The notes: generated by a model from the letters alone, not told the origin. 26,610 bases of DNA from an uncultured Acidobacteriota bacterium (GCA_913043805.1 CAJWMX010000002.1:1-26610), one strand, 5' to 3'; counted from the first letter of the stretch, positions 15,384 to 23,293 are shown. A program made the numbers and translations.

Positions 15384-16547
15384 TCACGCCTGCCCGGCAA
15401 GCGCGGGCTGGCGGTCGATGATCTCGCGATAAAACGATTCGTACTCCGGCACGATGGCATTGACGCAGAATCGCTCCAGGACCGAGGCGAGCGCCGCTTC
15501 CGACATCGCTCGATGGCGCGCCTGATCCCGCAGAATCTCGACGCCGCTGGCCGACATCGCCTCGAGATCGTCGGGATCGTGCAGAAACCCGGTGACGCCG
15601 TGGTCGATCACCTCCGGCAAGCCGCCAACCCGCGACGCCACGACCGGCACCTGGCACGCCATCGCCTCGAGCGCGGCCAGACCGAAGCTCTCCTGTTCGG
15701 AGGGCAAGAGGAAGAGGTCGGACACCGACAGCAAGGGAACGACCTGTTCCTGCTCGCCGAGTTGCTCGACCGCGTCGCTCACCCCGAGCGTCCGAGCGCG
15801 TCGAGCCGCTCGATCGAGGTCCGGTCCGTCGCCAACCAGCAGCAAACGCGCCGGGACCTCCGACCGGATACGCGCGAAGATCTCGATCACCGCCTCCGGG
15901 CGCTTCACGGCGCGAAAGTTGGACACGTGCACGACCAGCCGGGTCTGGTCATCGCCCCCGGTCAACCTGGCCCTCAGCTTGGAGTCCTCGATGCGCCGGT
16001 GGATCTGACAATCGAGAAAGTTGGGGATGACTCGAATCTCGGCCCGCACCGGCAGCTGGCGGTAGGTGTCGTCGCGGAGGCTTTTTGACACCGCGGTCAC
16101 GCCATCGGACTGGTCGATGCAGAACGCGGCCGTTTCCGAGTAGGAACTGTCACTCCCGATCAGCGTGACGTCGGTGCCATGGAGGGTCGTGACCACACGC
16201 GGCACCTTGGACCCGGGGTTGTTGGCGAGAATCTGCCGTGCCAGATACGCGGCCGCTGCGTGGGGAATCGCGTAGTGGGCGTGGATGATGTCGAGGTCGT
16301 AGTCGCGGCTGACCTGGACGATCTTGTTGGCGAGCGAGAGCAGGTACTGGGGCTCGCGGAACAGCGGATAGCCAGGCGTCTGCACCGCGTGGAACGCGAG
16401 CCCGACGTGATAGTCGGGCACGCGGAACGGCAACTCGGTGCTGATCAGCCTGACCTGATGGCCGCGGTCGGCTAGGGCCTTGGCCAGCTCGGTGGCCACG
16501 ATGCCGCTGCCCCCGACCGACGCGTAACAGACAATCCCGACGTTCAT
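15384..16547 (-). CDS. bshA: N-acetyl-alpha-D-glucosaminyl L-malate synthase (bacillithiol synthesis)
   Basis: A GT4-family glycosyltransferase that would join UDP-GlcNAc and L-malate, the first step of bacillithiol synthesis. The 387-residue protein shows the N-terminal nucleotide-fold loop VGGSGIVATELAKALADRG, then DIIHAHYAIPHAAAAYLAR, the TTLHGTDVTLIG strand that distinguishes BshA-like enzymes, VSNFRAVKRPE at the start of the second domain, and the E-x7-E catalytic motif in EQESFGLAALEAMA. It follows bshB1 by 22 bases. The pairing of this GT4 with a BshB1-type deacetylase makes the assignment strong. bshC is not in this window. Confidence 0.93.
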   Translation of the reverse strand: MNVGIVCYASVGGSGIVATELAKALADRGHQVRLISTELPFRVPDYHVGLAFHAVQTPGYPLFREPQYLLSLANKIVQVSRDYDLDIIHAHYAIPHAAAAYLARQILANNPGSKVPRVVTTLHGTDVTLIGSDSSYSETAAFCIDQSDGVTAVSKSLRDDTYRQLPVRAEIRVIPNFLDCQIHRRIEDSKLRARLTGGDDQTRLVVHVSNFRAVKRPEAVIEIFARIRSEVPARLLLVGDGPDLDRAARRARTLGVSDAVEQLGEQEQVVPLLSVSDLFLLPSEQESFGLAALEAMACQVPVVASRVGGLPEVIDHGVTGFLHDPDDLEAMSASGVEILRDQARHRAMSEAALASVLERFCVNAIVPEYESFYREIIDRQPALAGQA

Positions 16548-16569
16548 GATCCCTCAGTGCGAGCAGCCT

Positions 16570-17262
16570 TCATTTCATCACGCCTGCCCGCTGGAGGGGT
16601 TCTCGCACGACGAACCCTTCCGCCCACTCGACCCCGATGGCGGCACCGAACCCCCCGTCGCGGCTCTCGATGAGACGACGGAACGATGATGCCGTGAGAC
16701 GCGTCGCGACCGCATCCGAATCGCGGGGCGCGAACTGACTGCGGTGACAATCGAGCGCTCGCCGCTTGCGGTCGTAGTGGTCCGACACGTTGACAACGAA
16801 CGACGGCGTCCCCGCGTTGTTGATGTAGTAGTAGCAGACCCAGTCGGGACGCCACGCCTCGCCCGGGGCGTCGAAGCGCCTCAGCCCGCTCTTGAAGACA
16901 GCGGTCGCCAGCAAGCGGCTCGCCGCCACATGATCGGGGTGACGGTCGTCCCAGTAGGGAATCAACACGGTGGCGGGGCGACTCCGTCGGAGGAGCGCCA
17001 CCGCGTCGCGAAGCTGGTCGTCTCCGCCGATCGCGCCATCGGGCCATTCGAGATTCTCGCGCCATGAAGTGCCCAGCGTCTCCGCCGCCGCGTCAGCCTC
17101 GGCCAGACGCTCTTCGATGGTTCCGTTGCTCCCGAATTCACCCCGGGTCAAGTCGCACAACCCCACCGTCCGGCCTTGACTCGTCGCCTTCGCCACGGTC
17201 GCGCCCGCGCCAATTTCGATGTCGTCCGGATGTGGCCCGAAGGCCAGGATGTCTACCTGCAC
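16570..17262 (-). CDS. bshB1: Bacillithiol biosynthesis deacetylase
   Basis: A PIG-L-family zinc deacetylase that removes the acetyl group from GlcNAc-malate, the second step of bacillithiol synthesis. The 230-residue protein begins MQVDILAFGPHPDDIEIG, holding the PHPDD zinc motif at residues 10-14, continues with LCDLTRGEFGSNGT, and has the HPDHVAA second metal motif near residue 109. The length and these segments match BshB1 and differ from the longer exported PIG-L protein two genes downstream. It is the first gene of the minus-strand operon bshB1-bshA-PIG-L. The divergent stretch up to the prepilin gene should hold its promoter, where an AT-rich patch lies at 17349-17370. Confidence 0.92.
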   Translation of the reverse strand: MQVDILAFGPHPDDIEIGAGATVAKATSQGRTVGLCDLTRGEFGSNGTIEERLAEADAAAETLGTSWRENLEWPDGAIGGDDQLRDAVALLRRSRPATVLIPYWDDRHPDHVAASRLLATAVFKSGLRRFDAPGEAWRPDWVCYYYINNAGTPSFVVNVSDHYDRKRRALDCHRSQFAPRDSDAVATRLTASSFRRLIESRDGGFGAAIGVEWAEGFVVREPLQRAGVMK

Positions 17263-17348
17263 GCGGCCTCAGAGACGGACGGTAGCGTCGATATGCTTAC
17301 CCGGCACGTCCCGCCCATTCTATCTGGCTGGCCCACGCTCCCTGATCT

Positions 17349-17370
17349 TGGAAATTTCAATTTCGTAATC
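17349..17370. other. AT-rich patch in the divergent intergenic region
   Basis: A 22-base stretch with the palindrome GAAATTTC (17351-17358) followed by AATTTCG. It stands out sharply against the surrounding ~65% GC. It lies about 90 bases upstream of bshB1 and about 110 bases before the sigma-54 site of the prepilin gene. It may be part of the bsh promoter or an operator, but no convincing -35/-10 pair could be placed. Confidence 0.35.
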
Positions 17371-17476
17371 GCGAGCACAGGTCGGTGATCCCGGTAGGGC
17401 GTGCATGCCCTCTCCCCGACGGGCCTACGGCCTGGATCAGCCCGGATTCAGGGACTTCCGAACGTTCGACCGTCCC

Positions 17477-17492
17477 TGGCAACACCCTTGCT
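17477..17492 (+). promoter_or_regulatory. Sigma-54 (-24/-12) promoter candidate upstream of a prepilin stub
   Basis: TGGCAACACCCTTGCT keeps the essential GG (17478-17479), ten bases, then GC (17490-17491), and matches the consensus TGGCACG-N4-TTGCW at 10 of 12 fixed positions, with TTGCT complete. Transcription would begin near 17503, only about 5 bases before ATG 17508, so the message would be nearly leaderless unless another start is used. Confidence 0.5.
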
Positions 17493-17507
17493 CACTACCA
17501 GGACGTG

Positions 17508-17609
17508 ATGTGGGACGACTGTCTTCACCGGCGGGTTCGCGGCGCACGGTCCTCGGAACGAGGAATGTCGCTGATCGAAGTAATGATGACCACGCTGGTC
17601 ATGACCATA
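17508..17609 (+). pseudogene. Type IV prepilin N-terminal stub
   Basis: From ATG 17508 the frame gives a 19-residue basic leader ending RSSERG and then MSLIEVMMTTLVMTI, a textbook prepilin cleavage and methylation motif (cut after Gly, Glu at mature position 5). After about 15 mature residues the pilin sequence ends abruptly. The frame runs on as Arg/Pro-rich text to a stop at 17661-17663, while another frame becomes PilY1-like. The rest of the pilin (normally 100-200 residues) is missing. A functional product is very unlikely. Confidence 0.7.
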
Positions 17610-17617
17610 ACTCACTC

Positions 17618-18391
17618 CAGGCGGACCCGACCGCCACCGGTCCCCAGAACTCGCGCTTCGTGAACCAGGTCTACATCGGCGATACCGAGGGCAGTCTGTG
17701 GCGCTTCGACCTGAGCAACAGCTCAGGGACGGCGTCGATGGCGGTGCCGATCGAGACCTTCGACGCGCAGGAGGAGCATCCGTTCTTTGCCTCACTCGCG
17801 CTGCTCAACGTCGGTGGACCGACCCGTTATCTGTTCATGGCCACCGGTGTCGACATCATGCCGGACCGGATGAATATGGAATACTTCCGGGTCATCGGGA
17901 CCAAGGACGACGCCTCGAAAAGCAAGCCGGCCAAGAAGGAATTCGACTTCGCGGTGACCCGGCACGCCGGCGTCAGCGGCGACGAGCGGCCGATCTCGGC
18001 GCCGGCGGTGGCGGGTGACGTGGTGTTCTACACCACCACCACGGAGTATCCGAACGACCCGTGCCGTCGGTGTGAGAGCGCCCTCTATGCACTGACCTAC
18101 GACGGCAACGTGGCCTACGGCAACGGCAGCGGCGCCGGAGGCGTCGCGGGCAGCAAGAAGTCGAAGGGCACCAAGGGCAAGAAGACCAAGAAGGGCAAGG
18201 TCGCCAACCAGCCGTCCACCGAAGCGATCACCACCTGGGAAGGACGCCCATCCTCACCCTTCGTGGCCGACCAGCACCTCTACTTCACCGCGGACGACCA
18301 GCTGCGCATCTTCGGCGACCCGGACGACTTCAACAACGGCGTGACGGCGCAGGGCGTACGGGTCACTTCCTGGCGGGAGCAACGACCATGA
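17618..18391 (+). pseudogene. C-terminal fragment of a PilY1-like pilus tip protein
   Basis: About 257 codons of the PilY1 beta-propeller end. The text has VNQVYIGDTEGSLWRFDL, YLFMATGVDI, DVVFYTTTTEYPND with a CRRC cysteine pair, and the closing VRVTSWRE typical of the extreme C-terminus of PilY1. Full PilY1 proteins exceed 1,000 residues, so most of the gene is gone. There is no start codon with a ribosome site in front of it. A lysine- and glycine-rich insert (KKSKGTKGKKTKKGK) lies between two propeller strands and is unusual. The frame ends in TGA at 18389-18391, overlapping the next ATG (ATGA). It abuts the prepilin stub, so both were cut at one junction near 17610. Confidence 0.75.
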
Positions 18392-18513
18392 CCGCGCTGG
18401 TGAAGTGCCCGGCCTGCGGTGCGGGAGTATCGCACAATCTGCCCGCGATGAGAGACACCACTGAAGGGCGCGCCAATCCTCGAGCACAGCACGCGCCGGG
18501 CCCCAGACCTTGA
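18388..18513 (+). pseudogene. Zinc-ribbon N-terminus of a frameshifted zinc-ribbon/TPR protein
   Basis: ATG 18388 overlaps the PilY1 stop and begins MTALVKCPACGAGVSHNLPA, one CxxC knuckle of a zinc ribbon. It then drifts into MRDTTEGRAN and a stop at 18513. In the +1 frame the downstream text reads TPLKGAPILEHSTRR and leads without a stop into the TPR protein below. A normal ribbon would carry a second CxxC just before TPLKG. The frame offset equals loss of 2, 5 or 8 bases, as a small deletion across that second knuckle would give. Confidence 0.55.
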
Positions 18514-18670
18514 CCGAGTCGATGCGCTCGACGAGGAACCGACGACCTCGCTTGGTCCAGAGCTGGATCCGGACGCCGAGGAACAGGAGCCGAAGGCGCC
18601 GGTCTTCGACGAGGACATCAGTTCGCTGTTTCCGGAACGACGTCATTTCGGAGGGGTCGACTTCCTCCTG

Positions 18671-19534
18671 GTGGCCGGTCTGGTGGGCTGGCTGGCGCTG
18701 TTCAGCGACGTCAAGTTGTGGCTCGACGGCGGACTGGCGACCTTCGGGATGAACACCGCTGAAGTGGGCGCCCTCCGGGCGGTGCTGGCGACCGGCGTGT
18801 ACTCGGACGAGAACGACACGGACGCCTCCGATGACGAGGACGAGCAGGACGAGACGGAACTCACGGCCCGCGAGCCACGGTCACGACGAGCCTCAGTCCT
18901 TCCGCTCGAACCAGCGCCCGTCCGGCACGCCGAACCTGAGCCGATCCCGGCAGTCGGTTCCCTCGAGGACGGAAATCGGTGGTTCGACGACGGCGAGTTC
19001 GAGCTGGCCCGGACTCAGTTCGAGGCGGTGCTCGCCGCGGAGCCGGAGCACGCACAGGCGCACAACAACCTCGGACAGACGCTGGTGCGTCTCGGTCACC
19101 CCGCGGAGGCGGTCGAGCATCTCGAGGCGGCCACTCGCCTCGATCCAGGCAGCTGGGCGTATCGATTCAACCTGGCGCACACGCTGGCCGAGCTGGGCTG
19201 GTGGCATCGAGCCGTGGCGGAGTACCGGCAGGCAGCCACCCTCTTCCCCGACGACTACGCGACGCAGTACAACGTCGGGCGGGCGCTCCACGAGTGGGGC
19301 GACTACCGCGCGGCGGCCGAGAGCTACCTCCGTGCGATCGCCATCGCACCGAACGAGTCCCGGTTCTATCTGTCGCTGGCCACGACCTACGAAGCCATGG
19401 CGCGTCCGGCTGACGCCGCGGAAGCGTACGACCGATACCTCTCCATGGAGCCTGGCGCCGGCGAACGGGAGGCGATCGAGGCCAGAGCGGCCTCGCTCAG
19501 AGCTGCCGTCGCGGCAGCCGCCGCCGGTCCCTAG
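18671..19534 (+). CDS. TPR protein with N-terminal acidic linker and hydrophobic segment (probably 5'-damaged)
   Basis: The 287-codon part from GTG 18671 includes a hydrophobic stretch (LVGWLALFSDVKLWL), a very acidic linker (DENDTDASDDEDEQDE) and at least four TPR units (WFDDGEFELARTQFEAVLAA, AHNNLGQTLVRLGHPAEAVE, FNLAHTLAELGWWHRAVAEY, YNVGRALHEWGDYRAAAESY). The frame is open back to 18452 and the text there (ALDEEPTTSLGPELDPDAEE) is also acidic linker, so GTG 18671 is only the first usable start and probably not the original one. The original gene most likely began at ATG 18388 with a zinc ribbon. A role in pilus assembly, like TPR pilotins, is possible from position but not shown. Confidence 0.7.
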   Translation: MAGLVGWLALFSDVKLWLDGGLATFGMNTAEVGALRAVLATGVYSDENDTDASDDEDEQDETELTAREPRSRRASVLPLEPAPVRHAEPEPIPAVGSLEDGNRWFDDGEFELARTQFEAVLAAEPEHAQAHNNLGQTLVRLGHPAEAVEHLEAATRLDPGSWAYRFNLAHTLAELGWWHRAVAEYRQAATLFPDDYATQYNVGRALHEWGDYRAAAESYLRAIAIAPNESRFYLSLATTYEAMARPADAAEAYDRYLSMEPGAGEREAIEARAASLRAAVAAAAAGP

Positions 19535-19619
19535 CGCCCCCTCCGTCGACGCTCGGCGCGCGCCCGAGGACTGGCGAAACAGTGCCGGCCGGGCGTAGAC
19601 TGAAGCTAAGGGACAGACC

Positions 19620-20177
19620 ATGAAATCTCTGACGCTCGGAGTCCTCGCGATCATGGCGCTGGGGCTTGGCGCGAGCTACGCGTCGAGCCAATCGCTGGTC
19701 GAGCTCGCAAAGCAGGAGCAAGCGCGCCGAGCGGCCCTGGCCGAGAAGAAGACCACCGAGACCGAGGCCGGGCCGAAGGTCTACACGAACGCGGATCTTC
19801 GCGCGGCTGGACGGCTGACCACCCGGGCAGGCGATCCACCACCGCCGCGACCGGCCGCCGCCGAGGACGAGGCCGGGGCCGAGAGCGAGCCCGCGAGCGA
19901 CGAACAGCAGTGGCGAAATCGGATTGAGGGGGCTCGGCAAGCGCTGGAACGTGCCGAGACGATGGCCGCCGCGCTCCAGAACCGGGTGGACGGCCTCTGG
20001 GCGGATTTCACGGCACGTGACGATCCGGGTCAACGAGCGGTGATCGAGGCCGACCGACAGGCGGCCCTCGATGAGCTCGAGAACACCACCGCCAAGATCG
20101 AAGAGCTGACCCAGGACATCGCCGATATCGAAGAAGAAGCCAGGCAGGCCAACGTGCCCCCGGGCTGGCTGCGGTAG
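19620..20177 (+). CDS. Exported coiled-coil protein of unknown function
   Basis: A 185-residue protein with a clear signal peptide (MKSLTLGVLAIMALGLGA, then YASSQS). It then has SLVELAKQEQARRAALAEKK, a VYTNADLRAAG motif, a Pro/Ala/Glu-rich spacer, and a long helical coiled coil at about residues 98-172, ending NVPPGWLR. The combination of a short Lys/Arg helix, VYTN-x-DL and the GWLR end recurs in acidobacterial hypothetical proteins as I remember them; no function is known to me. The start has a purine-rich AGGGACAG upstream. It lies inside the pilus-related cluster, 7 bases before the FimT-like gene, and is probably co-transcribed. Confidence 0.75.
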   Translation: MKSLTLGVLAIMALGLGASYASSQSLVELAKQEQARRAALAEKKTTETEAGPKVYTNADLRAAGRLTTRAGDPPPPRPAAAEDEAGAESEPASDEQQWRNRIEGARQALERAETMAAALQNRVDGLWADFTARDDPGQRAVIEADRQAALDELENTTAKIEELTQDIADIEEEARQANVPPGWLR

Positions 20178-20184
20178 CGCACGA

Positions 20185-20760
20185 ATGCGCCGGAACGACG
20201 GGTGTCGGACCCAGTGCGACACTGAGATCGGCTTCACACTCGTCGAGCTGATGATGGTGGGCGCGATTGCCACGATCCTCCTGGCCATCACCTCCATCAG
20301 CATCGGCCATGTGCTCGAGAGCACGCGCGGTGACGCGGCGCTCTCCGGGGTGATGTCGCAGCTGCGACAAGCTCGCGACCTAGCCATCAACCGACGCCGA
20401 TCGATCCAGGTCGAGTTCGTGGCGCCAAATCAGATTCTGACCACCCTGCTCGACATCCCGAGCGGCACGACGCTGGTGCGCCAGTTCTTCCTCGAAGGGA
20501 ACGTGCAGTTCGTCAACTTCGGGACCGTGCCCGATACCTCGGATGGGTTTGGCGACTCGGCCGCGGTCGACTTCTCGGACGCTACCCCGCGATTCACGGT
20601 GGAGGACACCCTGGTCGACAGCTCGAGCGCGACGATGAGCGGCACCATCTATCTGGGACTGCAGAACGAGCCGCTGTCGGCGGGCGCGGTCACCGCGTTT
20701 GGCGGCACCGGTCAGGTCCGTGGCTACCGATGGAACGGCACGAGCTGGGTGGAACAGTGA
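20185..20760 (+). CDS. Type IV minor prepilin, FimT/GspH-like
   Basis: A 191-residue minor pilin. The leader ends EIG and is followed by FTLVELMMVGAIATILLAI, a canonical methylation motif with Glu at mature position 5. The GspH/FimT helix GDAALSGVMSQLRQARDLAINRRRSIQVEF follows, then a beta-rich C-terminal domain ending GYRWNGTSWVEQ. It appears intact, unlike its neighbours. Its stop overlaps the GTG start of the next pilin (GTGA, 20757-20760). Minor pilins of this type prime pilus or pseudopilus assembly at the inner membrane and need a prepilin peptidase, not seen here. Confidence 0.88.
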   Translation: MRRNDGCRTQCDTEIGFTLVELMMVGAIATILLAITSISIGHVLESTRGDAALSGVMSQLRQARDLAINRRRSIQVEFVAPNQILTTLLDIPSGTTLVRQFFLEGNVQFVNFGTVPDTSDGFGDSAAVDFSDATPRFTVEDTLVDSSSATMSGTIYLGLQNEPLSAGAVTAFGGTGQVRGYRWNGTSWVEQ

Positions 20761-21029
20761 GCAGCGGACGCACAGAGGGCGGATTCACGCTCATCGAGAC
20801 CATCTTCGCCCTGGCAATCATGACGACGGGGCTCCTCGGGCTGGCGGGCGTCTTCTCCTACGACATGCTGTCGCTCAATAGAGCTGCTGATCGCAAAGGA
20901 GAAGGCCACCGAAGGGATCGAGAGCGTCTTCCTGGCTCGAGACACACTCCAGGTCAGCTGGGATCAGGTCCGGAACCAGGCGGCCGGTGGCGTGTTCCTG
21001 AACGGCTCGGACTCCGGTTGTTACGCACC
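20757..21029 (+). pseudogene. PilV-like minor prepilin, frameshifted and truncated
   Basis: From GTG 20757 (overlapping the previous stop) the frame reads a short leader ending TEGG and FTLIETIFALAIMTTGLLG, a type IV pilin helix of the PilV kind, then VFSYDMLSLN. Near 20878-20884 the pilin-like text moves to the +1 frame: ELLIAKEKATEGIESVF, then LARDTLQVSWDQVRNQAA and GGVFLNGSD, which is the normal continuation in acidobacterial PilV-like proteins. After about 21020 no recognisable pilin text remains in any frame, so the C-terminal part is missing. The gene is therefore damaged twice. Confidence 0.75.
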
Positions 21030-21183
21030 GAGACCGGCCAGCGCGAGGAGCAACAGCAGCAGCGTCCCGGCACCGGTGCGCCAGGCAGTTGCCCCGTCTC
21101 GACGGACGGGTCGGCCGTCGCCTCGAAACACTCGTCAGTTCTCCTCGGTACGGAACGCGGGAGCGGCGTTCCGGTGTGATCCG

Positions 21184-23178
21184 CTAGCGTTTGCCCGAAT
21201 ACTCGAGCATCTGGGCGGTGAAGTCCCGCGGATAGGAAATCGCGACGTCGGTAATGGCGCCCGACCCGTCGAACTCCGCCTCCAGCTTCGGCTGCACGAA
21301 CCCGGAGTAGGACGGCAGGCCCACTGATTCGACCCGCGCGACCACCTCATCCCGCAGCGCCGGGTCGAAGTGGATCCCGTGGGCCTCGAACAGGGCGCGC
21401 GCAGCATCGTAGTCGCCTTCGGACTTGATGCGCTGAATCTCGGCGAGCAGCGTCGCCGTCCCGTCCCGGAACGCCCGCCAGTCGACCATGACATAGTAGG
21501 TCTTGCCGTCCCGTTCGCGGCGTTCGATCGCCGCGGTGTTCTCCATGAGCCAGTACACGATCATCTGGCGGTTCCGCATGTGGTCTTCTTCGATCTGCGA
21601 CCCCTCGCGGACCCGGCGCAACTGCAAGAGCGCGTTCCTCGTATAGCTCTCGTACTCGGCCATGACGATCTCTTCGTGCGCATCCGCTGGCAGTACCCCG
21701 AGCTCGACCAGCTTCGGGTCAGGCAGGAAGTAGAGCCCCACCAGATCGGCACGAGCCTCTTCGAGCGCCGAATACTGCTCCTTGAGGTCCGCTTGCGCGT
21801 TCCCGCCCAGACGCTCGGCCAGCTGGCCCGACGCGTGGCCGATGACCTCGTGCATGTTGGTCGTCATCTCGCCGGCCAGTCCGCCCCAGCGCCGGGACCG
21901 CTCCGCCTCCGCCTCGGTCCAGGCGAACTCCTGCCGGTAGTTGGCGGGTCGGCTGAGGTCGTACGCCTCGGTCACGTTCGAGAGCGACACGGACTTGCTG
22001 CCGTACTGCTCGCGCACGACCTGATCGTTGGGGAGGTTGATGCCAATCGGCGTGATCGGGCCGGAATCGCCGGTCTCGATGACCACGTCGATGGCGTTGG
22101 CGGTAATCCCGGTGACATTCGGTTTCCGGTACTTCGGGTCCCAGGGCATCCGATCCTCGAACCATTGGGCGTTGGCGGCCAGGGTCTTGATGGCGCCGGT
22201 CTTCTCCGGGTTGACGTAGAACACGAGCGCTTCCCACGCCCCCTTGGCGCCCCGCGCGTCCATGTACACCTCGGTAAACCCGTTGATGGTGTCGACCGTC
22301 GACGCCTGGTCCTCGACCCAGGCAATGTCATACGCCCGCTGGTCGAGGGGAGCGCCGGTGCGGTAGTAGGCGACGTTGGCGGTGAGCGCCTTGGCCATCG
22401 CCTCGCTGGCGAACGGAATGGCGGATTCGAGATGCATGATGATCTCGGAGATCTCGTCACTGTAGCGGCCGCCGACCCGGTAGACCTCCTCGACCAGCTG
22501 ACCGTCCCGCTTGACCAGACGGGAGGTCAGGGGAAACTCCTCCTCGAACCCATCGAGATCGGCCATCGTGACGTCTTTGTAGAGGTTGTTCGCGCTCGAC
22601 TGCAGGATGTCCTGCCCTGGCCCCGGTGTCTTATTGGTGACGATCGGGTCGACGTCCGGGTCAAAGAACAGCGGGGCCATTCGCCCGAGCATGTCCGACA
22701 CCGTCTCACCGTCCCGGGTGGGAAAACGGGCGCCATTGGTCGCGGCCGTCTCGGCCGCGGCCGAGAACGCCTCAGGCGTCACCTCGAGGACGAACTTCCT
22801 CGCGGTCAGGTTGTTGTAGGGCCCGGTGTTGAGCCAGAACAGCTTGGTGTAGGTGTGAATCGCCTCGAGCGTGGCCGCCGGAATGCCACGGGCGTGGGTC
22901 AGCATCTCCTCAAGCACCTCTCGCATCTCGAGGTTGTGCTCGTAGCGCTGGTCATAGTAGATGTCGCGACCGGCCACCGCGGCTCGGGACAGGTGCCAGA
23001 TCAGGGTCTTCTCGCGCAACGAGAGCCCCTCGAAGCCGTCGGCATACAGCTGCACGATCGCCGCTTCGCCGACCCGCTCGAGCAGATAGGACCGCTCGCT
23101 GACCTCCTGAGCCACCACCGGCCCCCCGCTCATCACTACCCCGCACGCCATCGTCATCGCTACTCCCAGCGTCCGCAT
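21184..23178 (-). CDS. Exported M49-family peptidase (dipeptidyl peptidase III-like)
   Basis: A 664-residue zinc peptidase. The start ATG 23178 has a GGGAGG ribosome site and gives a signal peptide (MRTLGVAMTMACGVVMSGG, ending VVAQ). The M49 zinc motif HEVIGH is at residues 443-448, and the second motif EEARAD at 473-478 supplies the third ligand. The family removes dipeptides from N-termini of short peptides. Bacterial members are often about 550-675 residues, so this one is full length. Most eukaryotic members are cytosolic; export here suggests periplasmic peptide degradation. It is divergent from the S9 dipeptidyl peptidase gene, with a 115-base shared promoter region. Confidence 0.92.
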   Translation of the reverse strand: MRTLGVAMTMACGVVMSGGPVVAQEVSERSYLLERVGEAAIVQLYADGFEGLSLREKTLIWHLSRAAVAGRDIYYDQRYEHNLEMREVLEEMLTHARGIPAATLEAIHTYTKLFWLNTGPYNNLTARKFVLEVTPEAFSAAAETAATNGARFPTRDGETVSDMLGRMAPLFFDPDVDPIVTNKTPGPGQDILQSSANNLYKDVTMADLDGFEEEFPLTSRLVKRDGQLVEEVYRVGGRYSDEISEIIMHLESAIPFASEAMAKALTANVAYYRTGAPLDQRAYDIAWVEDQASTVDTINGFTEVYMDARGAKGAWEALVFYVNPEKTGAIKTLAANAQWFEDRMPWDPKYRKPNVTGITANAIDVVIETGDSGPITPIGINLPNDQVVREQYGSKSVSLSNVTEAYDLSRPANYRQEFAWTEAEAERSRRWGGLAGEMTTNMHEVIGHASGQLAERLGGNAQADLKEQYSALEEARADLVGLYFLPDPKLVELGVLPADAHEEIVMAEYESYTRNALLQLRRVREGSQIEEDHMRNRQMIVYWLMENTAAIERRERDGKTYYVMVDWRAFRDGTATLLAEIQRIKSEGDYDAARALFEAHGIHFDPALRDEVVARVESVGLPSYSGFVQPKLEAEFDGSGAITDVAISYPRDFTAQMLEYSGKR

Positions 23179-23293
23179 CACACCCTCCCGGATTCGGCGG
23201 TCACGCCCCGTCGTTGATTTGCTAAGCTGTCTCACGGAGCCGCAAGACCGCCTCGATAATTTTACCTCCGCCACCTGGTCCAGGGAGCCGCCT

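Noticed and set aside
20160..20177. Possible third sigma-54 site before the FimT-like gene (GG-N10-GC)
   Set aside because: Only the GG and GC match; the -12 part is GCGCA rather than TTGCA, and chance matches of this quality are frequent at this GC content.
21021..21131. 36-residue minus-strand ORF (GTG start, GAGGAG site, very hydrophobic end)
   Set aside because: It lies downstream of the M49 gene and might be a small membrane protein, but the Leu run is simply the reverse of a CAG-rich stretch; no independent support.
21370..23217. 615-codon plus-strand open frame
   Set aside because: It lies antisense to the M49 peptidase, which has catalytic motifs and a signal peptide; composition is that of a shadow frame.
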